Assembly (NCBI GenBank): GCA_037190145.1
Contig: JBBCJU010000008.1
Coordinates: 415,112 to 479,111 of the forward strand
From: 55-13 sp037190145
GTDB lineage: Bacteria; Armatimonadota; Fimbriimonadia; Fimbriimonadales; Fimbriimonadaceae
DNA length: 64,000 nt
Direction of reading: 5' to 3'
Under the pieces are notes generated by a model. It searched no databases, was not told where the DNA came from, and saw only the letters and a list, made by a program, of their open reading frames with translations. Position numbers and translations under genes: made by a program. Shown here one piece after another: positions 26,268-35,559 of the stretch; positions within the stretch are counted from its first letter, which is position 1, and the number at the start of each line of letters is the position of its first letter.

Positions 26268-26551
26268 ACTCGAAGTTCAAATGGGCGGCGGAAGAAAGCT
26301 TGAATTCGCTGCCAAAAACCTTTAGGTTTTCGCGAGAAGTTAGTGGTGTTCGCGAGCTCGGGACATCTATCAATAAGGAGATTGAGTCCTTCTTCTACGG
26401 TGTCCGGGTCTCGATCAAAAGCTCCATACCAACCACAGGCAAAGCACTCATGATTTTGATGTGCATTCACAGCCCCACAGAGCGGACATCGCTTGAGGTT
26501 TGTGGAGGCGAACTGCCTTCGGCTTTGGTTGAAACGGGGATGAAGTGCCAT
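26264..26551 (-). CDS. Small zinc-ribbon protein
   Basis: A 95-residue protein with two CxxC knuckles (CPLCG at about 22-26 and CFACG at about 36-40) forming a rubredoxin-like zinc ribbon, followed by an acidic helix and a basic, aromatic C-terminus (KPKGFWQRIQAFFRRPFELRV). No enzyme motif is seen. It could bind nucleic acid or protein; this is inference. It converges on the DUF3298 gene with overlapping stop codons. Confidence 0.65.
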   Translation of the reverse strand: MALHPRFNQSRRQFASTNLKRCPLCGAVNAHQNHECFACGWYGAFDRDPDTVEEGLNLLIDRCPELANTTNFSRKPKGFWQRIQAFFRRPFELRV

Positions 26552-26649
26552 CTGTCTCTATAAGTGATCGGCAACCTTTGCCGAAAACATATCCCCAGGG
26601 ACTACAGATTCGTGTGTATCGTTCCCTCAAGTGGGACAAAATACTGCTT

Positions 26650-26934
26650 CTAGAACTCAGTTTGCATTCGCATTAATTGTTCATAGACTGGACGGAATGG
26701 CTCTGTCAAATGAAAATTGAGCCACCTTCCGGACCTTTCGATTTCTATGATAGAAGATTCACGCATTTTACGAAGCCGTTCGTTAACCTGACTGCGTGTC
26801 AAGTTTAGATCTCGCTGAAGCTCTGCAATAGTTTTCGACCGAACCCAAAGTAAATGGCAGATCCGCAGCGCAATAGGGTCCGAGAGACACTTGCATATAA
26901 AAAGAGCTTGTCTAAATTGGCCTTGTGAATGCAT
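26650..26934 (-). CDS. ArsR-like winged-helix regulator
   Basis: From ATG 26934 (AAGGG about 9 nt upstream) the product is 94 residues; an upstream start at 26994 is possible but gives an unconserved extension. The sequence LFICKCLSDPIALRICHLLWVRSKTIAELQRDLNLTRSQVNERLRKMRESSIIEIERSGRWLNFHLTEPF has the ArsR/SmtB order helix-turn-helix then beta wing. No metal-binding CxC motif is visible in helix 3, so a metal sensor role is not supported. It diverges from the prepilin gene and may regulate it. Confidence 0.75.
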   Translation of the reverse strand: MHSQGQFRQALFICKCLSDPIALRICHLLWVRSKTIAELQRDLNLTRSQVNERLRKMRESSIIEIERSGRWLNFHLTEPFRPVYEQLMRMQTEF

Positions 26935-27089
26935 CACTGATGGCCCTTCTGTGGTCACCAGGATAAGGTTGCTTAGATGGACTCGCATTTTCAAGAGGTT
27001 TGGTGAAGGACACGCAGTCTTAACGTTTATTTAACCAAACCAAAATGATTTGTTAAGAATCACGTTTCTCAATATCGGTGGAGCTTGTT

Positions 27090-28073
27090 ATGAAGAAAGC
27101 CTTTACCCTTATCGAACTTTTGGTGGTCATCGCAATCATCGCGATTTTGGCCGCAATCCTTTTCCCCGTTTTTGCTCAAGCGAAAGAAGCAGCTAAGAAG
27201 TCTGCAGACCTTTCAAACGTAAAGCAGATGGGAACAGCGATGCAGATTTACCTCGCTGACTATGATGATGTATTCCCTCAGGGTTACTACTACAACAATG
27301 ACATTAGTGATGATCCTGCTGCGGGCGCTCCCGGTGGATATACCCACTGGAGTGGCGCAATCATGCCCTATGTCAAGAACCTACAAATCTTTGTTAGCCC
27401 TGGCGATGCAAATAAAGGTCTTGCCCCCACAAACTATGTGGGTAACAATCGTGGCTTTGGTGCGGCTTCTGGTCAAACAAGCTCATTCAATGTTCAAGAT
27501 AACCAAGCCCCACGACTTTCATACATCGCGAATGGTCTGGTTCTTCCTCGTAAGCGTCGAACAGCGGATACTCCAAACGTCGTCTCTGCAACACAGATTG
27601 ATGACGTGAGCGGTGTGATCGCGATTGCTGCGATGACCGATGCAGCGAGCTGCATTAACGATGCCGGTAGTTCGGCTGGCGGTGCGGGACAAGCTTATAA
27701 GACTCACCGCCCAGTGCATGTTTTCACTCAAGCCGGAAACCAAGGTTCCAAGGGGCTTGGCGATAACACGGATGTTGTCCGAACGGCCTTTGAGGCTGTT
27801 AATCGCCAAACTGCTATCACTGCATTCAGTGGTTGCCGAACATCTCCTGGAACCGGCTACAACCAGATCAGCTATATCCAGCCTAACCGATTCAACCGAA
27901 GCGGTCAGGATTGGTTCTCTGGCGGCTCCAACTATGGAATGGTTGATACTTCGTCCAAGTTCCAGAACGTTGGTAAGACTCTCGATCCCAATCGATACAT
28001 GTGGGGCAAGCGAGCCTACTCTTTGGGTGGCCAGCCAATCTACAAGCCCGGCACAACTGTCAACGTAGACTAA
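27090..28073 (+). CDS. Prepilin-like protein (type II/IV N-methylation domain)
   Basis: ATG 27090 is chosen because GGTGGAG lies 6 nt upstream and gives MKKAFTLIELLVVIAIIAILAAILF directly; an upstream GTG at 27078 is less likely. The KAFTLIELL motif is the prepilin peptidase site with Glu5 of the mature chain, followed by the long hydrophobic helix. VFAQAKEAAKKSADLSNVKQMGTAMQIYLADYDDVFP is the extended form typical of Armatimonadota and Planctomycetes pseudopilins. The globular part is glycine/asparagine-rich. These proteins occur in many copies in such genomes and their role is mostly unknown. It is monocistronic, ending at a terminator. Confidence 0.88.
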   Translation: MKKAFTLIELLVVIAIIAILAAILFPVFAQAKEAAKKSADLSNVKQMGTAMQIYLADYDDVFPQGYYYNNDISDDPAAGAPGGYTHWSGAIMPYVKNLQIFVSPGDANKGLAPTNYVGNNRGFGAASGQTSSFNVQDNQAPRLSYIANGLVLPRKRRTADTPNVVSATQIDDVSGVIAIAAMTDAASCINDAGSSAGGAGQAYKTHRPVHVFTQAGNQGSKGLGDNTDVVRTAFEAVNRQTAITAFSGCRTSPGTGYNQISYIQPNRFNRSGQDWFSGGSNYGMVDTSSKFQNVGKTLDPNRYMWGKRAYSLGGQPIYKPGTTVNVD

Positions 28074-28097
28074 CCTGAGGTTAGGTGAACGAATGAT

Positions 28098-28137
28098 GGC
28101 CGTGATTCCTAAATGGAGTCACGGTCAACTTTTTTTT
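28098..28137 (+). terminator. Rho-independent terminator
   Basis: Stem GGCCGTGATTCC (28098-28109) pairs with GGAGTCACGGTC (28115-28126) with wobble/mismatch and is followed by a run of eight T, closing the prepilin gene. Confidence 0.85.
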
Positions 28138-28233
28138 GCAAGGGCAAATTTTTCTAAAACCTATGTTAAGAATGAGTGGAGGACGTGGAATATGAGTTCC
28201 TAAGTGTTGTTATGTAGCAGCACGGGCGGCTCA

Positions 28234-31044
28234 ATGAAGTTAAGGCAGCGTATATTGCTGGTAATCGGTGCAACGGTGTTGTCCCTGATTTGTGGCATTT
28301 ACTTGCTCTCAAAGAATCTTCTTCTTTCCAACTATATTGAGCTAGAAAAGCGAGAGTCTGAACGCAATGCTGCTCGTGTAGTGGATGGCCTAAATGGTCA
28401 GATTGAGGACATGCACGCCAGTGCCCTTGATTGGTCCAACTGGGATGAATCTTTTCGTTTTGTGAGCGATCAGAATCAGAAATACATCGACAGCAACTTG
28501 GCGACGATGACCCTAAAGCTGGATCTCCTGCTTTTTCTTGATTCCAATGGTAAGGCAGTACATGCTCGTCCAGTCAGTCGAACAGACGGCATACCTGCAC
28601 CAACTACGGAACAAGTCCGAGATGCCTTGGGCTTAACGGAAGAAAAGCCAGATTGGGACCCATATCGTCAGATTAAGGGACTGGCATTTCTGGGTGGCAG
28701 GCTAGCCATGTTGTCCGTACGCCCAGTTACGCCAACGGAAAATAATAAACCGCCTAATGGTTGGATGGTGTGGGTGCTTTACTTCGGTGAGGCCGAAGCA
28801 CGTAGCCTGGCTAGAAGAACACACCTGAAGTACGAAGCTAAGTCGGTTCATGATAGTGGCTTGCAACCAGATGCGAAGTCCATCTTGCCTCTTCTTAATT
28901 CCTCCCAAAACCTTCTATCAAAACCGCTTAACTCGCAGCAAGTGGTTGGATATGGATTGTTAAATGACATCAGTGGAACCAATCCAGTCGTGGTGAGAGT
29001 TTTGGAGCCTCGACTTATATATGCCCAAGGAGTTTCGAGCACTCGCCAATTGGTTCTAGGCATAGTGATGGTTGCACTTTTGTTTGGTGCGATTTCTTTC
29101 TGGCTTCTTGATCGCTTTGCCTTATCACGTCTCGCTGTGCTTAGCCAGCAAGTAGATCGACTATCAGAAAAAGATCGGTGGCAAAACCGAATCCAGTTGC
29201 CCGGGCGCGATGAGATCAGTCAGTTGGCATCAAATATCAACCAGATGGTGGTGAACCTTCGGGAGGGTAGGGAAGAGTTAAGCTCAAATAATGAAAGGTT
29301 ACAGGATACAGTGAGCAAACTAGCCTCGGCGAACTCCATCTTGGAACATGCGGTCGAAGGCATTGCTCGAATGAATGCAGATGGAGCGATTATCTCAACA
29401 AATGTTTCGTTTGCCGAGAATCTTGGTTACGTCCGAGGTGATTTAGAGGGGCGTCATTGGGAAACTCTTGTTCATGGTGCAGACCAAGAGCGATTCTTCG
29501 ACGCAATGGAAGATGTAAGGACAATTGGTAAGGAGACGGTCGAAGTTCAGGCTGTGCGTAAGGACAAATCTCTATTCCATGCCGAGATCTCGATAGTTCG
29601 ATCAGATCGTCCAGGGGTTCGGTCAGAAGGCTTCCATTTGTTCATGAAAGATATCACTGAACGCAAGTGGCTAGAGACCAAAATAGAGCACCAAGCCTAT
29701 CACGATCCTTTAACGGGCCTTGCAAATCGGGCCAGGTTCCTGGAAGGCCTTGCTCACGCCATCGCCCGAGCAAAACGTCGCCATACCGGAGTTGCCGTTA
29801 TCTTCATGGACCTCGACAATTTCAAGATTATTAACGATAGTCTTGGCCACCAAGCGGGGGATGAGTTGCTAATCCAGATTGCGGGACGACTACAAACGTT
29901 CATTAGAGAGGAAGATATGATCGCCCGTCTAGGGGGCGATGAGTTCACAATCCTGCTGCAAGACCTTGAGTCCGTGGACAGAGCTGTTGAAGTGACGGAA
30001 CGGCTTGTAATGGCGCTTAGTGAACCCATTCAGATGAGTCATGGCGAAACAGTGGCGATGGCCAGTATCGGGATTGCCTACTCAGAAAGTGGTTCTGCTG
30101 CTGCTGAAAGTCTTCTGAGGGATGCAGACACAGCCATGTATGCGGCAAAGGCTCGTGGTAAATCCGGTTATGCCATTTTCGATCAAAGCATGAATGAGGT
30201 GGTGGTTGAGAGGTTGGAGCTTGAAAATGGATTGAGACAAGCCCTTGATCAAGGAGAGTTTTCGCTTGAGTATCAACCAATCGTCTCCCTCACTAGTGGC
30301 AACATCACCGGCATAGAGGCACTTCTGAGATGGAATCACCCGACTAGTGGGTGTATTCCTCCGGATAAGTTCATTCCGGTTGCCGAAGAATCTGGACTCA
30401 TCGTACCGATTGGTGCGTGGGTGCTGAGAGAAGCCTGCTCTCACCATATGCAGCTTATTGAAAGTCGATCGCATTGCAAAAGTTTATCGTTGAGTGTGAA
30501 CTTATCAGGGCGACAACTTCAGCGGGCTGATACCGTAAAGATCATTCGAGATGTCCTAGAAGAAACAAACTTCGATCCAACTCTTTTGAAGCTAGAGGTG
30601 ACTGAAAGCGTGCTGATTCGCGATGAAGTGGAATCGGTCGGTAGATTGCACGAACTCAAAGCGCTGGGAATTCAGATTGCAATCGATGACTTCGGAACAG
30701 GCTATTCATCCCTCTCGACTCTGAATTCATATCCCGTCGATGTCGTCAAGATTGACCGAGAATTTATCTGCCGAATGGGACAGGAAGAAGAAGTCGATGC
30801 CATCGTGGGTGCCATCGTTTTGCTATCACGAGTTATGCACCTTGAGGTCACTGCTGAGGGACTAGAAACTAGGGAGCAAGTTCAATACCTCCAAGCCTTT
30901 GGCTGTGATTCAGCGCAAGGTTTCTACTTTTCCAGGCCCTTGGCTTGGGATGCCCTCTTGGGGCTGTTTGACCAAGGTCTCAACCTCTCAAATAAACTGG
31001 AAGATCAACAAAAGCACAACCGAGCCTCAATGCTAGCGGCGTAA
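28234..31044 (+). CDS. Membrane c-di-GMP enzyme: CHASE4-HAMP-PAS-GGDEF-EAL
   Basis: About 936 residues from ATG 28234 (GTG 28204 alternative). A membrane helix (about 5-25) and a second at about 275-295 enclose an extracytoplasmic CHASE4 sensor with the hallmark ALDWSNWDESFRFV. HAMP, a short coiled coil and PAS follow. The GGDEF domain has an intact RLGGDEF active site preceded by REED, the RxxD inhibitory-site position, so the cyclase should be active and product-inhibited. The EAL domain keeps EALLRW, the NLSGRQ and EVTES blocks, and DDFGTGYSS, all expected for an active phosphodiesterase. The net direction of activity cannot be read from sequence. Confidence 0.93.
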   Translation: MKLRQRILLVIGATVLSLICGIYLLSKNLLLSNYIELEKRESERNAARVVDGLNGQIEDMHASALDWSNWDESFRFVSDQNQKYIDSNLATMTLKLDLLLFLDSNGKAVHARPVSRTDGIPAPTTEQVRDALGLTEEKPDWDPYRQIKGLAFLGGRLAMLSVRPVTPTENNKPPNGWMVWVLYFGEAEARSLARRTHLKYEAKSVHDSGLQPDAKSILPLLNSSQNLLSKPLNSQQVVGYGLLNDISGTNPVVVRVLEPRLIYAQGVSSTRQLVLGIVMVALLFGAISFWLLDRFALSRLAVLSQQVDRLSEKDRWQNRIQLPGRDEISQLASNINQMVVNLREGREELSSNNERLQDTVSKLASANSILEHAVEGIARMNADGAIISTNVSFAENLGYVRGDLEGRHWETLVHGADQERFFDAMEDVRTIGKETVEVQAVRKDKSLFHAEISIVRSDRPGVRSEGFHLFMKDITERKWLETKIEHQAYHDPLTGLANRARFLEGLAHAIARAKRRHTGVAVIFMDLDNFKIINDSLGHQAGDELLIQIAGRLQTFIREEDMIARLGGDEFTILLQDLESVDRAVEVTERLVMALSEPIQMSHGETVAMASIGIAYSESGSAAAESLLRDADTAMYAAKARGKSGYAIFDQSMNEVVVERLELENGLRQALDQGEFSLEYQPIVSLTSGNITGIEALLRWNHPTSGCIPPDKFIPVAEESGLIVPIGAWVLREACSHHMQLIESRSHCKSLSLSVNLSGRQLQRADTVKIIRDVLEETNFDPTLLKLEVTESVLIRDEVESVGRLHELKALGIQIAIDDFGTGYSSLSTLNSYPVDVVKIDREFICRMGQEEEVDAIVGAIVLLSRVMHLEVTAEGLETREQVQYLQAFGCDSAQGFYFSRPLAWDALLGLFDQGLNLSNKLEDQQKHNRASMLAA

Positions 31045-31067
31045 TGTAGAGAATTTGCTTTAGGTTT

Positions 31068-33143
31068 TCAGCGCCGCTTCTGCATCATCCTATTGCGCCG
31101 CTTATCCTGCCCGAGTCGTCCATCACTAGTACCAAGGAGCTTTCGTAGTTCGTTGATCTCGTCGCGTACGGAGGCCGCTTTTTCGAACTCCATTGCTTTC
31201 GCGAGGTCCTTCATTTCTTTCTCTAGCGAGGCTACTAGTACAGGAATATCTTCGATCCGGATGGGTGATCCGTCCTGACCGATCTTGGATAGGGTTTCCG
31301 AATTGTATTGGGAAACGACCTCTGCTACTGCGTCATAGGCGCGAACCGTTTCGTGGACCTTTTTGGTAATGGTTTGTGGAGATGTTCCGTGCTCCTCGTT
31401 GTAGCGTGTCTGAATCATACGGCGACGATTTGTCTCTTCAATCGCTCTCTCCATGGATCCGGTCATGTTGTCGGCATACATGATGACTCGACCGTTCACA
31501 TTTCTTGCCGCTCGCCCAATGGTCTGGATCATCGACGTTTCTGAACGCAGAAACCCTTCCTTGTCAGCATCCAGAATGGCTACCAGCGTGACTTCTGGAA
31601 GGTCTAGACCTTCTCGAAGCAGATTCACGCCTACGACAACATCGGTCACACCTAGGCGAAGATCTCGCAAGATCTCAGGTCGATCTAAGGAATGAACATT
31701 CGAGTGTATGTATTGAACTTTTACATTTAAATCTTGAAGATAACCGGTTAAATCCTCCGCCATTTTCTTGGTCAATGTGGTAACCAATGTGCGTTGCCCC
31801 AACGCGACCCGCTGCTGAATCTCATGGATGAGGTCATCAATTTGTCCCTTCGTGGGACGGACATCAATCTCTGGGTCAACGATGTACGTGGGACGGATAA
31901 TCTGCTCCACAACTTGGCTTTGAACTTCATTCTCGAAAGCCGCTGGAGTTGCACTTACAAAAACCACTTGAGGAACTCGCTCCAGGAACTCTTCAAACTT
32001 AAGGGGGCGATTATCTAGAGCTGACGGCAATCGGAATCCATAGTCCACCAGAACAGATTTACGCTGTCGATCTCCATTAAACATCGCGCGAACTTGGGGC
32101 AACGTGACGTGGCTTTCATCCACAAACACAATTGCATCTGAGGGTAAGAAGTCAAGAAGGGTGTAAGGGGCTGTGCCGGGGCTACGACCATCAAAGTAGC
32201 GTGAATAGTTTTCGATCCCGTTGCAGTATCCAACTTCCCGCATCATTTCTAAATCGAACTCGGTTCGCTGGCGAAGTCGTTGGGCTTCCAAGAGTTTTCC
32301 TTGGGCTACAAACATCTCGCACTGAGCCTCCATTTCGCCCTTGATCTGTTCCATTACTTCATCCATTCGCTCCCGGGGAGTCACATAATGGGTAGCAGGG
32401 AAGACGCTGATCTTGGTTGGCTCATCAATCACATCTTGGGTGAGCGGATCAAAGAGCCGAATGCGCTCAACTGTATCGCCAAAGAACTCTATTCGCGTGA
32501 CAATCTCTTCGTCTTTGGGTTGAATCTCCAACGTGTCGCCACGGACTCGAAAAGTGCCTCTTTCAAGTACTGCATTGTTACGGGTGAATTGCATGGCTAC
32601 GAGCTTTTGTAGAACCTCGTCCATGTCGAACTGACTGCCAGTTTCAAACGTCACAACTGCTTCCGCATACTCAGAAGGAGAGCCCAAGCCATAAATACAT
32701 GAAACCGAAGCGACAATGACTACATCGCGCCTTTCTAAAAGCGCATGAGTGGCCGCGTGGCGGAGACGCTCAATCTCGTCGTTGACGCTTGAATCTTTCT
32801 CAATATAGAGATCTTGCCCTGGTACATACGCTTCTGGCTGATAGTAGTCGTAGTAGCTTATGAAGTATTGAACCGAGTTTTCGGGAAAGAAGGATCGAAA
32901 CTCTTGGCATAGCTGGGCAGCAAGTGTTTTATTGTGAGCAAGAATGAGCGCGGGTCTTTGCGTACGCTCAATCACCGATGCCATCGTAAATGTCTTTCCC
33001 GTACCCGTTGCTCCAAGAAGAGTTTGGAAGCGATATCCTGATTCCAATCCATCAACCAACCCAGCGATGGCTGTCCCTTGATCGCCCTTAGGCTCAAAAT
33101 CTCCGGAAAGCTGAAGCTGATTTTCGTAAGCAACGATAGACAT
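31068..33143 (-). CDS. uvrB: UvrABC excision nuclease subunit B
   Basis: A 691-residue UvrB of normal length. It has Walker A LLGATGTGKT (about 42-51), the damage-probing hairpin region SYYDYYQPEAYVPGQDLYIEKDSSVNDEIERLR, the DEAD-type box FVDESH, the helicase VI motif QTIGRAARN, and a C-terminal UVR motif (LEKEMKDLAKAMEFEKAASVRDEINELRKLL) that contacts UvrC. It loads at lesions with UvrA and positions UvrC for dual incision. It is the only nucleotide-excision gene in the window and stands alone between two c-di-GMP genes. Confidence 0.97.
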   Translation of the reverse strand: MSIVAYENQLQLSGDFEPKGDQGTAIAGLVDGLESGYRFQTLLGATGTGKTFTMASVIERTQRPALILAHNKTLAAQLCQEFRSFFPENSVQYFISYYDYYQPEAYVPGQDLYIEKDSSVNDEIERLRHAATHALLERRDVVIVASVSCIYGLGSPSEYAEAVVTFETGSQFDMDEVLQKLVAMQFTRNNAVLERGTFRVRGDTLEIQPKDEEIVTRIEFFGDTVERIRLFDPLTQDVIDEPTKISVFPATHYVTPRERMDEVMEQIKGEMEAQCEMFVAQGKLLEAQRLRQRTEFDLEMMREVGYCNGIENYSRYFDGRSPGTAPYTLLDFLPSDAIVFVDESHVTLPQVRAMFNGDRQRKSVLVDYGFRLPSALDNRPLKFEEFLERVPQVVFVSATPAAFENEVQSQVVEQIIRPTYIVDPEIDVRPTKGQIDDLIHEIQQRVALGQRTLVTTLTKKMAEDLTGYLQDLNVKVQYIHSNVHSLDRPEILRDLRLGVTDVVVGVNLLREGLDLPEVTLVAILDADKEGFLRSETSMIQTIGRAARNVNGRVIMYADNMTGSMERAIEETNRRRMIQTRYNEEHGTSPQTITKKVHETVRAYDAVAEVVSQYNSETLSKIGQDGSPIRIEDIPVLVASLEKEMKDLAKAMEFEKAASVRDEINELRKLLGTSDGRLGQDKRRNRMMQKRR

Positions 33144-33319
33144 CTATCTACATTTTACACGTTATCGGTTATTGCGCTATGTACCGCAGGGTCATAGGTC
33201 AATGTGCATAGGTCCAAGAACTGGCCCTGAACTTGTACTGTCTTATTCATGATCGTTGCGAGAGTCCGACGAACTTCTGTACGTATGGAGTTTTGATTGA
33301 CATCGCTTCAGAACATTGA

Positions 33320-34159
33320 ATGACCAAAACGAACCTTCAAATACCGTCGTGGCAAAAGGCACACCCTTTGGTGCTTGCGTTGCTGCTTGGGCTCGGCTCT
33401 GCCGCCGTGCTCACGGTTGTCGGTGCGTCACATCCTCATCTGGCGGCGCTGCGTGCGGTCTTCTTTGTTTCCATTTGGCTTGGCACTGCTTTTGGCGGGA
33501 GAGTGGGTGGATTTATTGTCCTTGTTTACGCGACGTTGGCGAATATCTGGCTTGATAGTAAAGCGGGTGATGTTCACACAAATCAAGCTGTGAGCATCCT
33601 CATCTGGCTGGCGGTTTTCACCCTCGTGATGTTCGCAATGGCAAAGTTTGATGATGCGCTGGATCGAACTCATCGACTTGCTTACCAAGATGCTTTGACG
33701 GGGCTTTACAATCGTCGAGGGCTGGAATTTGAGGGGCGAAAACTAATCCAAAGAGCGATCCGAAGTCTTCATCCGGTGAGTGTTGCCATGATTGACTGCG
33801 ATCATTTCAAGGCGATCAATGACCAGTTTGGTCACCGTGCTGGCGATAATGCTCTCCGATTGTTAGCGAGAGTCCTAAAGCAGAACACACGGGATGCAGA
33901 TATCGTATCGCGACTCGGGGGAGATGAGTTTGTAGTGGTCTTCGCAAACACCTCTCTGGCAGAAGCACAACAGGCTGTGACTCGAATCGAACATGCTTTC
34001 GAAGAGGGTGTTCAGCGCCTGGGCTATCCGTCATCGCTGTCCATTGGTTTGGCACAGATGAGCAAAGATGTACAAAATCTTCGGACTTTGGTCGCAATAG
34101 CCGATGAAGCGATGTATTTGCGCAAGCAAACAAAGAGAACTTCGCCACGGGCGAGCTAG
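33320..34159 (+). CDS. Membrane diguanylate cyclase (GGDEF)
   Basis: A 279-residue protein with about four membrane helices in residues ~18-108, resembling the MHYT/DUF4118-type sensor bundle (LVLALLLGLGSAAVLTVVGASHP, ALRAVFFVSIWLGTAFGGRVGGFIVLVYATLANIWL). A GGDEF domain follows with DALTGLYNRRGLE, MIDCDHFKAINDQFGH and SRLGGDEFVVVF, all intact. The segment NTRDADIVSRLGGDEF places RDAD at the inhibitory-site position. It should make c-di-GMP in response to an unknown membrane or envelope signal. 28 bp separate it from the rhodanese gene. Confidence 0.9.
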   Translation: MTKTNLQIPSWQKAHPLVLALLLGLGSAAVLTVVGASHPHLAALRAVFFVSIWLGTAFGGRVGGFIVLVYATLANIWLDSKAGDVHTNQAVSILIWLAVFTLVMFAMAKFDDALDRTHRLAYQDALTGLYNRRGLEFEGRKLIQRAIRSLHPVSVAMIDCDHFKAINDQFGHRAGDNALRLLARVLKQNTRDADIVSRLGGDEFVVVFANTSLAEAQQAVTRIEHAFEEGVQRLGYPSSLSIGLAQMSKDVQNLRTLVAIADEAMYLRKQTKRTSPRAS

Positions 34160-34187
34160 TCGTCGGCTTGTGCCGTAAACTAACGGT

Positions 34188-35051
34188 ATGTCCGAAATAG
34201 AATCTAGAAGCTATGCTTCTGCCGACTCATTGGTCAGTACAGAATGGGTGGCTGCCCATCTCTCGGACCCCAATATCCGACTTGTTGAGTCCAATGAAGA
34301 TCCGCTGCTCTACGCTAGTGGTCATATCACCGGCGCGGCAGAGGTGGATTGGACACGAGATTTGAATGATCCACTCCGAAGGGACTATCTACAAAAAGAT
34401 GGGTTTCAAGCTCTGGCTTCTCGGCTCGGCTTGACTCCTGGTACCACTGTTGTCTTCTACGGAGATAAAAACAACTGGTGGGCGGCCTATGCGCTGTGGG
34501 TTTTCCACCTGTTTGGTCACACCAACGCGAAAATCATGGACGGAGGTCGGATCAAGTGGGTGAGCGAAGAGCGTCCCCTGGTGCGTGAAACTCCTTCTTT
34601 CACGCCCTCAAGCTACCCGGCGGTCGACAGAGACGATAGCGTTCACCGTGCCTTCCGTGATCAGGTTCTGAAGCATGTAGATGAGAAAGGCAAAATGATC
34701 GATGTGCGATCTCCTGAGGAATACAACGGAACTCGCCTGCACATGGAGGCCTATCCAAATGAGGGAGCATTGCGAGGCGGACACATTCCGGGTGCTGCAA
34801 ACATCCCTTGGGCCAAAGCCGTCAATGCGGAAACAGGTGAGTTTAAGTCTGCAGAGGAGCTAAGAGAACTGTATGAAACAACGGCTGGGCTTGATCCGAA
34901 GGATGATGTTGTGGTGTATTGCCGAATTGGCGAGCGCTCTTCCCACACCTGGTTTGCGCTCAAATACTTATTAGGTTACGAGAAGGTTCGCAATTACGAC
35001 GGCTCTTGGACGGAATGGGGCAACTTAGTTGGCGTTCCGATTGAGAAATAA
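34188..35051 (+). CDS. Tandem-rhodanese sulfurtransferase
   Basis: A 287-residue protein with two rhodanese domains. The first (about 15-135, NIRLVESNEDPLLYASGHITGAAEVDW...TTVVFYGDKNNWWAAYALWVFHLFG) lacks the catalytic cysteine; the second (about 165-285) has IDVRSPEEYNG and the active loop YCRIGERSSHT with the nucleophilic cysteine. This matches the thiosulfate:cyanide sulfurtransferase subgroup. It transfers sulfane sulfur to a thiol acceptor. It faces sufE at 8 bp distance in convergent orientation, a suggestive but not decisive link to cluster assembly. Confidence 0.92.
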   Translation: MSEIESRSYASADSLVSTEWVAAHLSDPNIRLVESNEDPLLYASGHITGAAEVDWTRDLNDPLRRDYLQKDGFQALASRLGLTPGTTVVFYGDKNNWWAAYALWVFHLFGHTNAKIMDGGRIKWVSEERPLVRETPSFTPSSYPAVDRDDSVHRAFRDQVLKHVDEKGKMIDVRSPEEYNGTRLHMEAYPNEGALRGGHIPGAANIPWAKAVNAETGEFKSAEELRELYETTAGLDPKDDVVVYCRIGERSSHTWFALKYLLGYEKVRNYDGSWTEWGNLVGVPIEK

Positions 35052-35059
35052 GCCGACCG

Positions 35060-35476
35060 TTACTTCTTCGCCTCTTCCTTAACCATCCGAACCATATTGG
35101 TTAGGCCGAGACTCTTTCCCATAGAAAGTTCTCGGCCAAAAACCTCGAACACTAATTCTTCTGAGATTTTTTCAACCTCGGAACGGCTCTCGCCTGACAG
35201 ATTCTCATCGATAATTTGAGCCAAAGCCATTGCTGAGATCCCTTGGGGATTATCTACTGCAATCAGGAACTTACGACCGTTGGCTTCTGGGCTAGAAGAA
35301 ACAAATACCTCTGACTCGCACCCAGGAACCCGAGTCTCCGCCGTTCGAGGAACGACCGTTGCGTCAGGATTCTTGAAACGCTGACCAATTGAGATCAAAG
35401 CATCAATTCTCTCGGCACGATCGGGAAACATCGCGAGATTGTCAAGAAACTCCTGCAGCTTTTCGGGATAAGGCAT
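35060..35476 (-). CDS. sufE: Cysteine desulfuration protein SufE
   Basis: A 138-residue SufE of normal length. The sulfur-accepting cysteine is Cys53 in RVPGCESEVFVS. The first helix pair (EKLQEFLDNLAMFPDRAERIDALISIGQRF) and the C-terminal SLGLTNMVRMVKEEAKK match the family. SufE takes persulfide from SufS and delivers it to the SufBCD scaffold for Fe-S cluster assembly. No sufS or sufBCD gene is in the window, so the gene is separated from the usual suf operon. Confidence 0.93.
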   Translation of the reverse strand: MPYPEKLQEFLDNLAMFPDRAERIDALISIGQRFKNPDATVVPRTAETRVPGCESEVFVSSSPEANGRKFLIAVDNPQGISAMALAQIIDENLSGESRSEVEKISEELVFEVFGRELSMGKSLGLTNMVRMVKEEAKK

Positions 35477-35559
35477 GAACAGTTCATTGTGCCTGATTCC
35501 GTGGGTAAGGACTCAACTTTCAAATTATCCTGAAACCTCCTAGGTAAAATCGATCTAAT

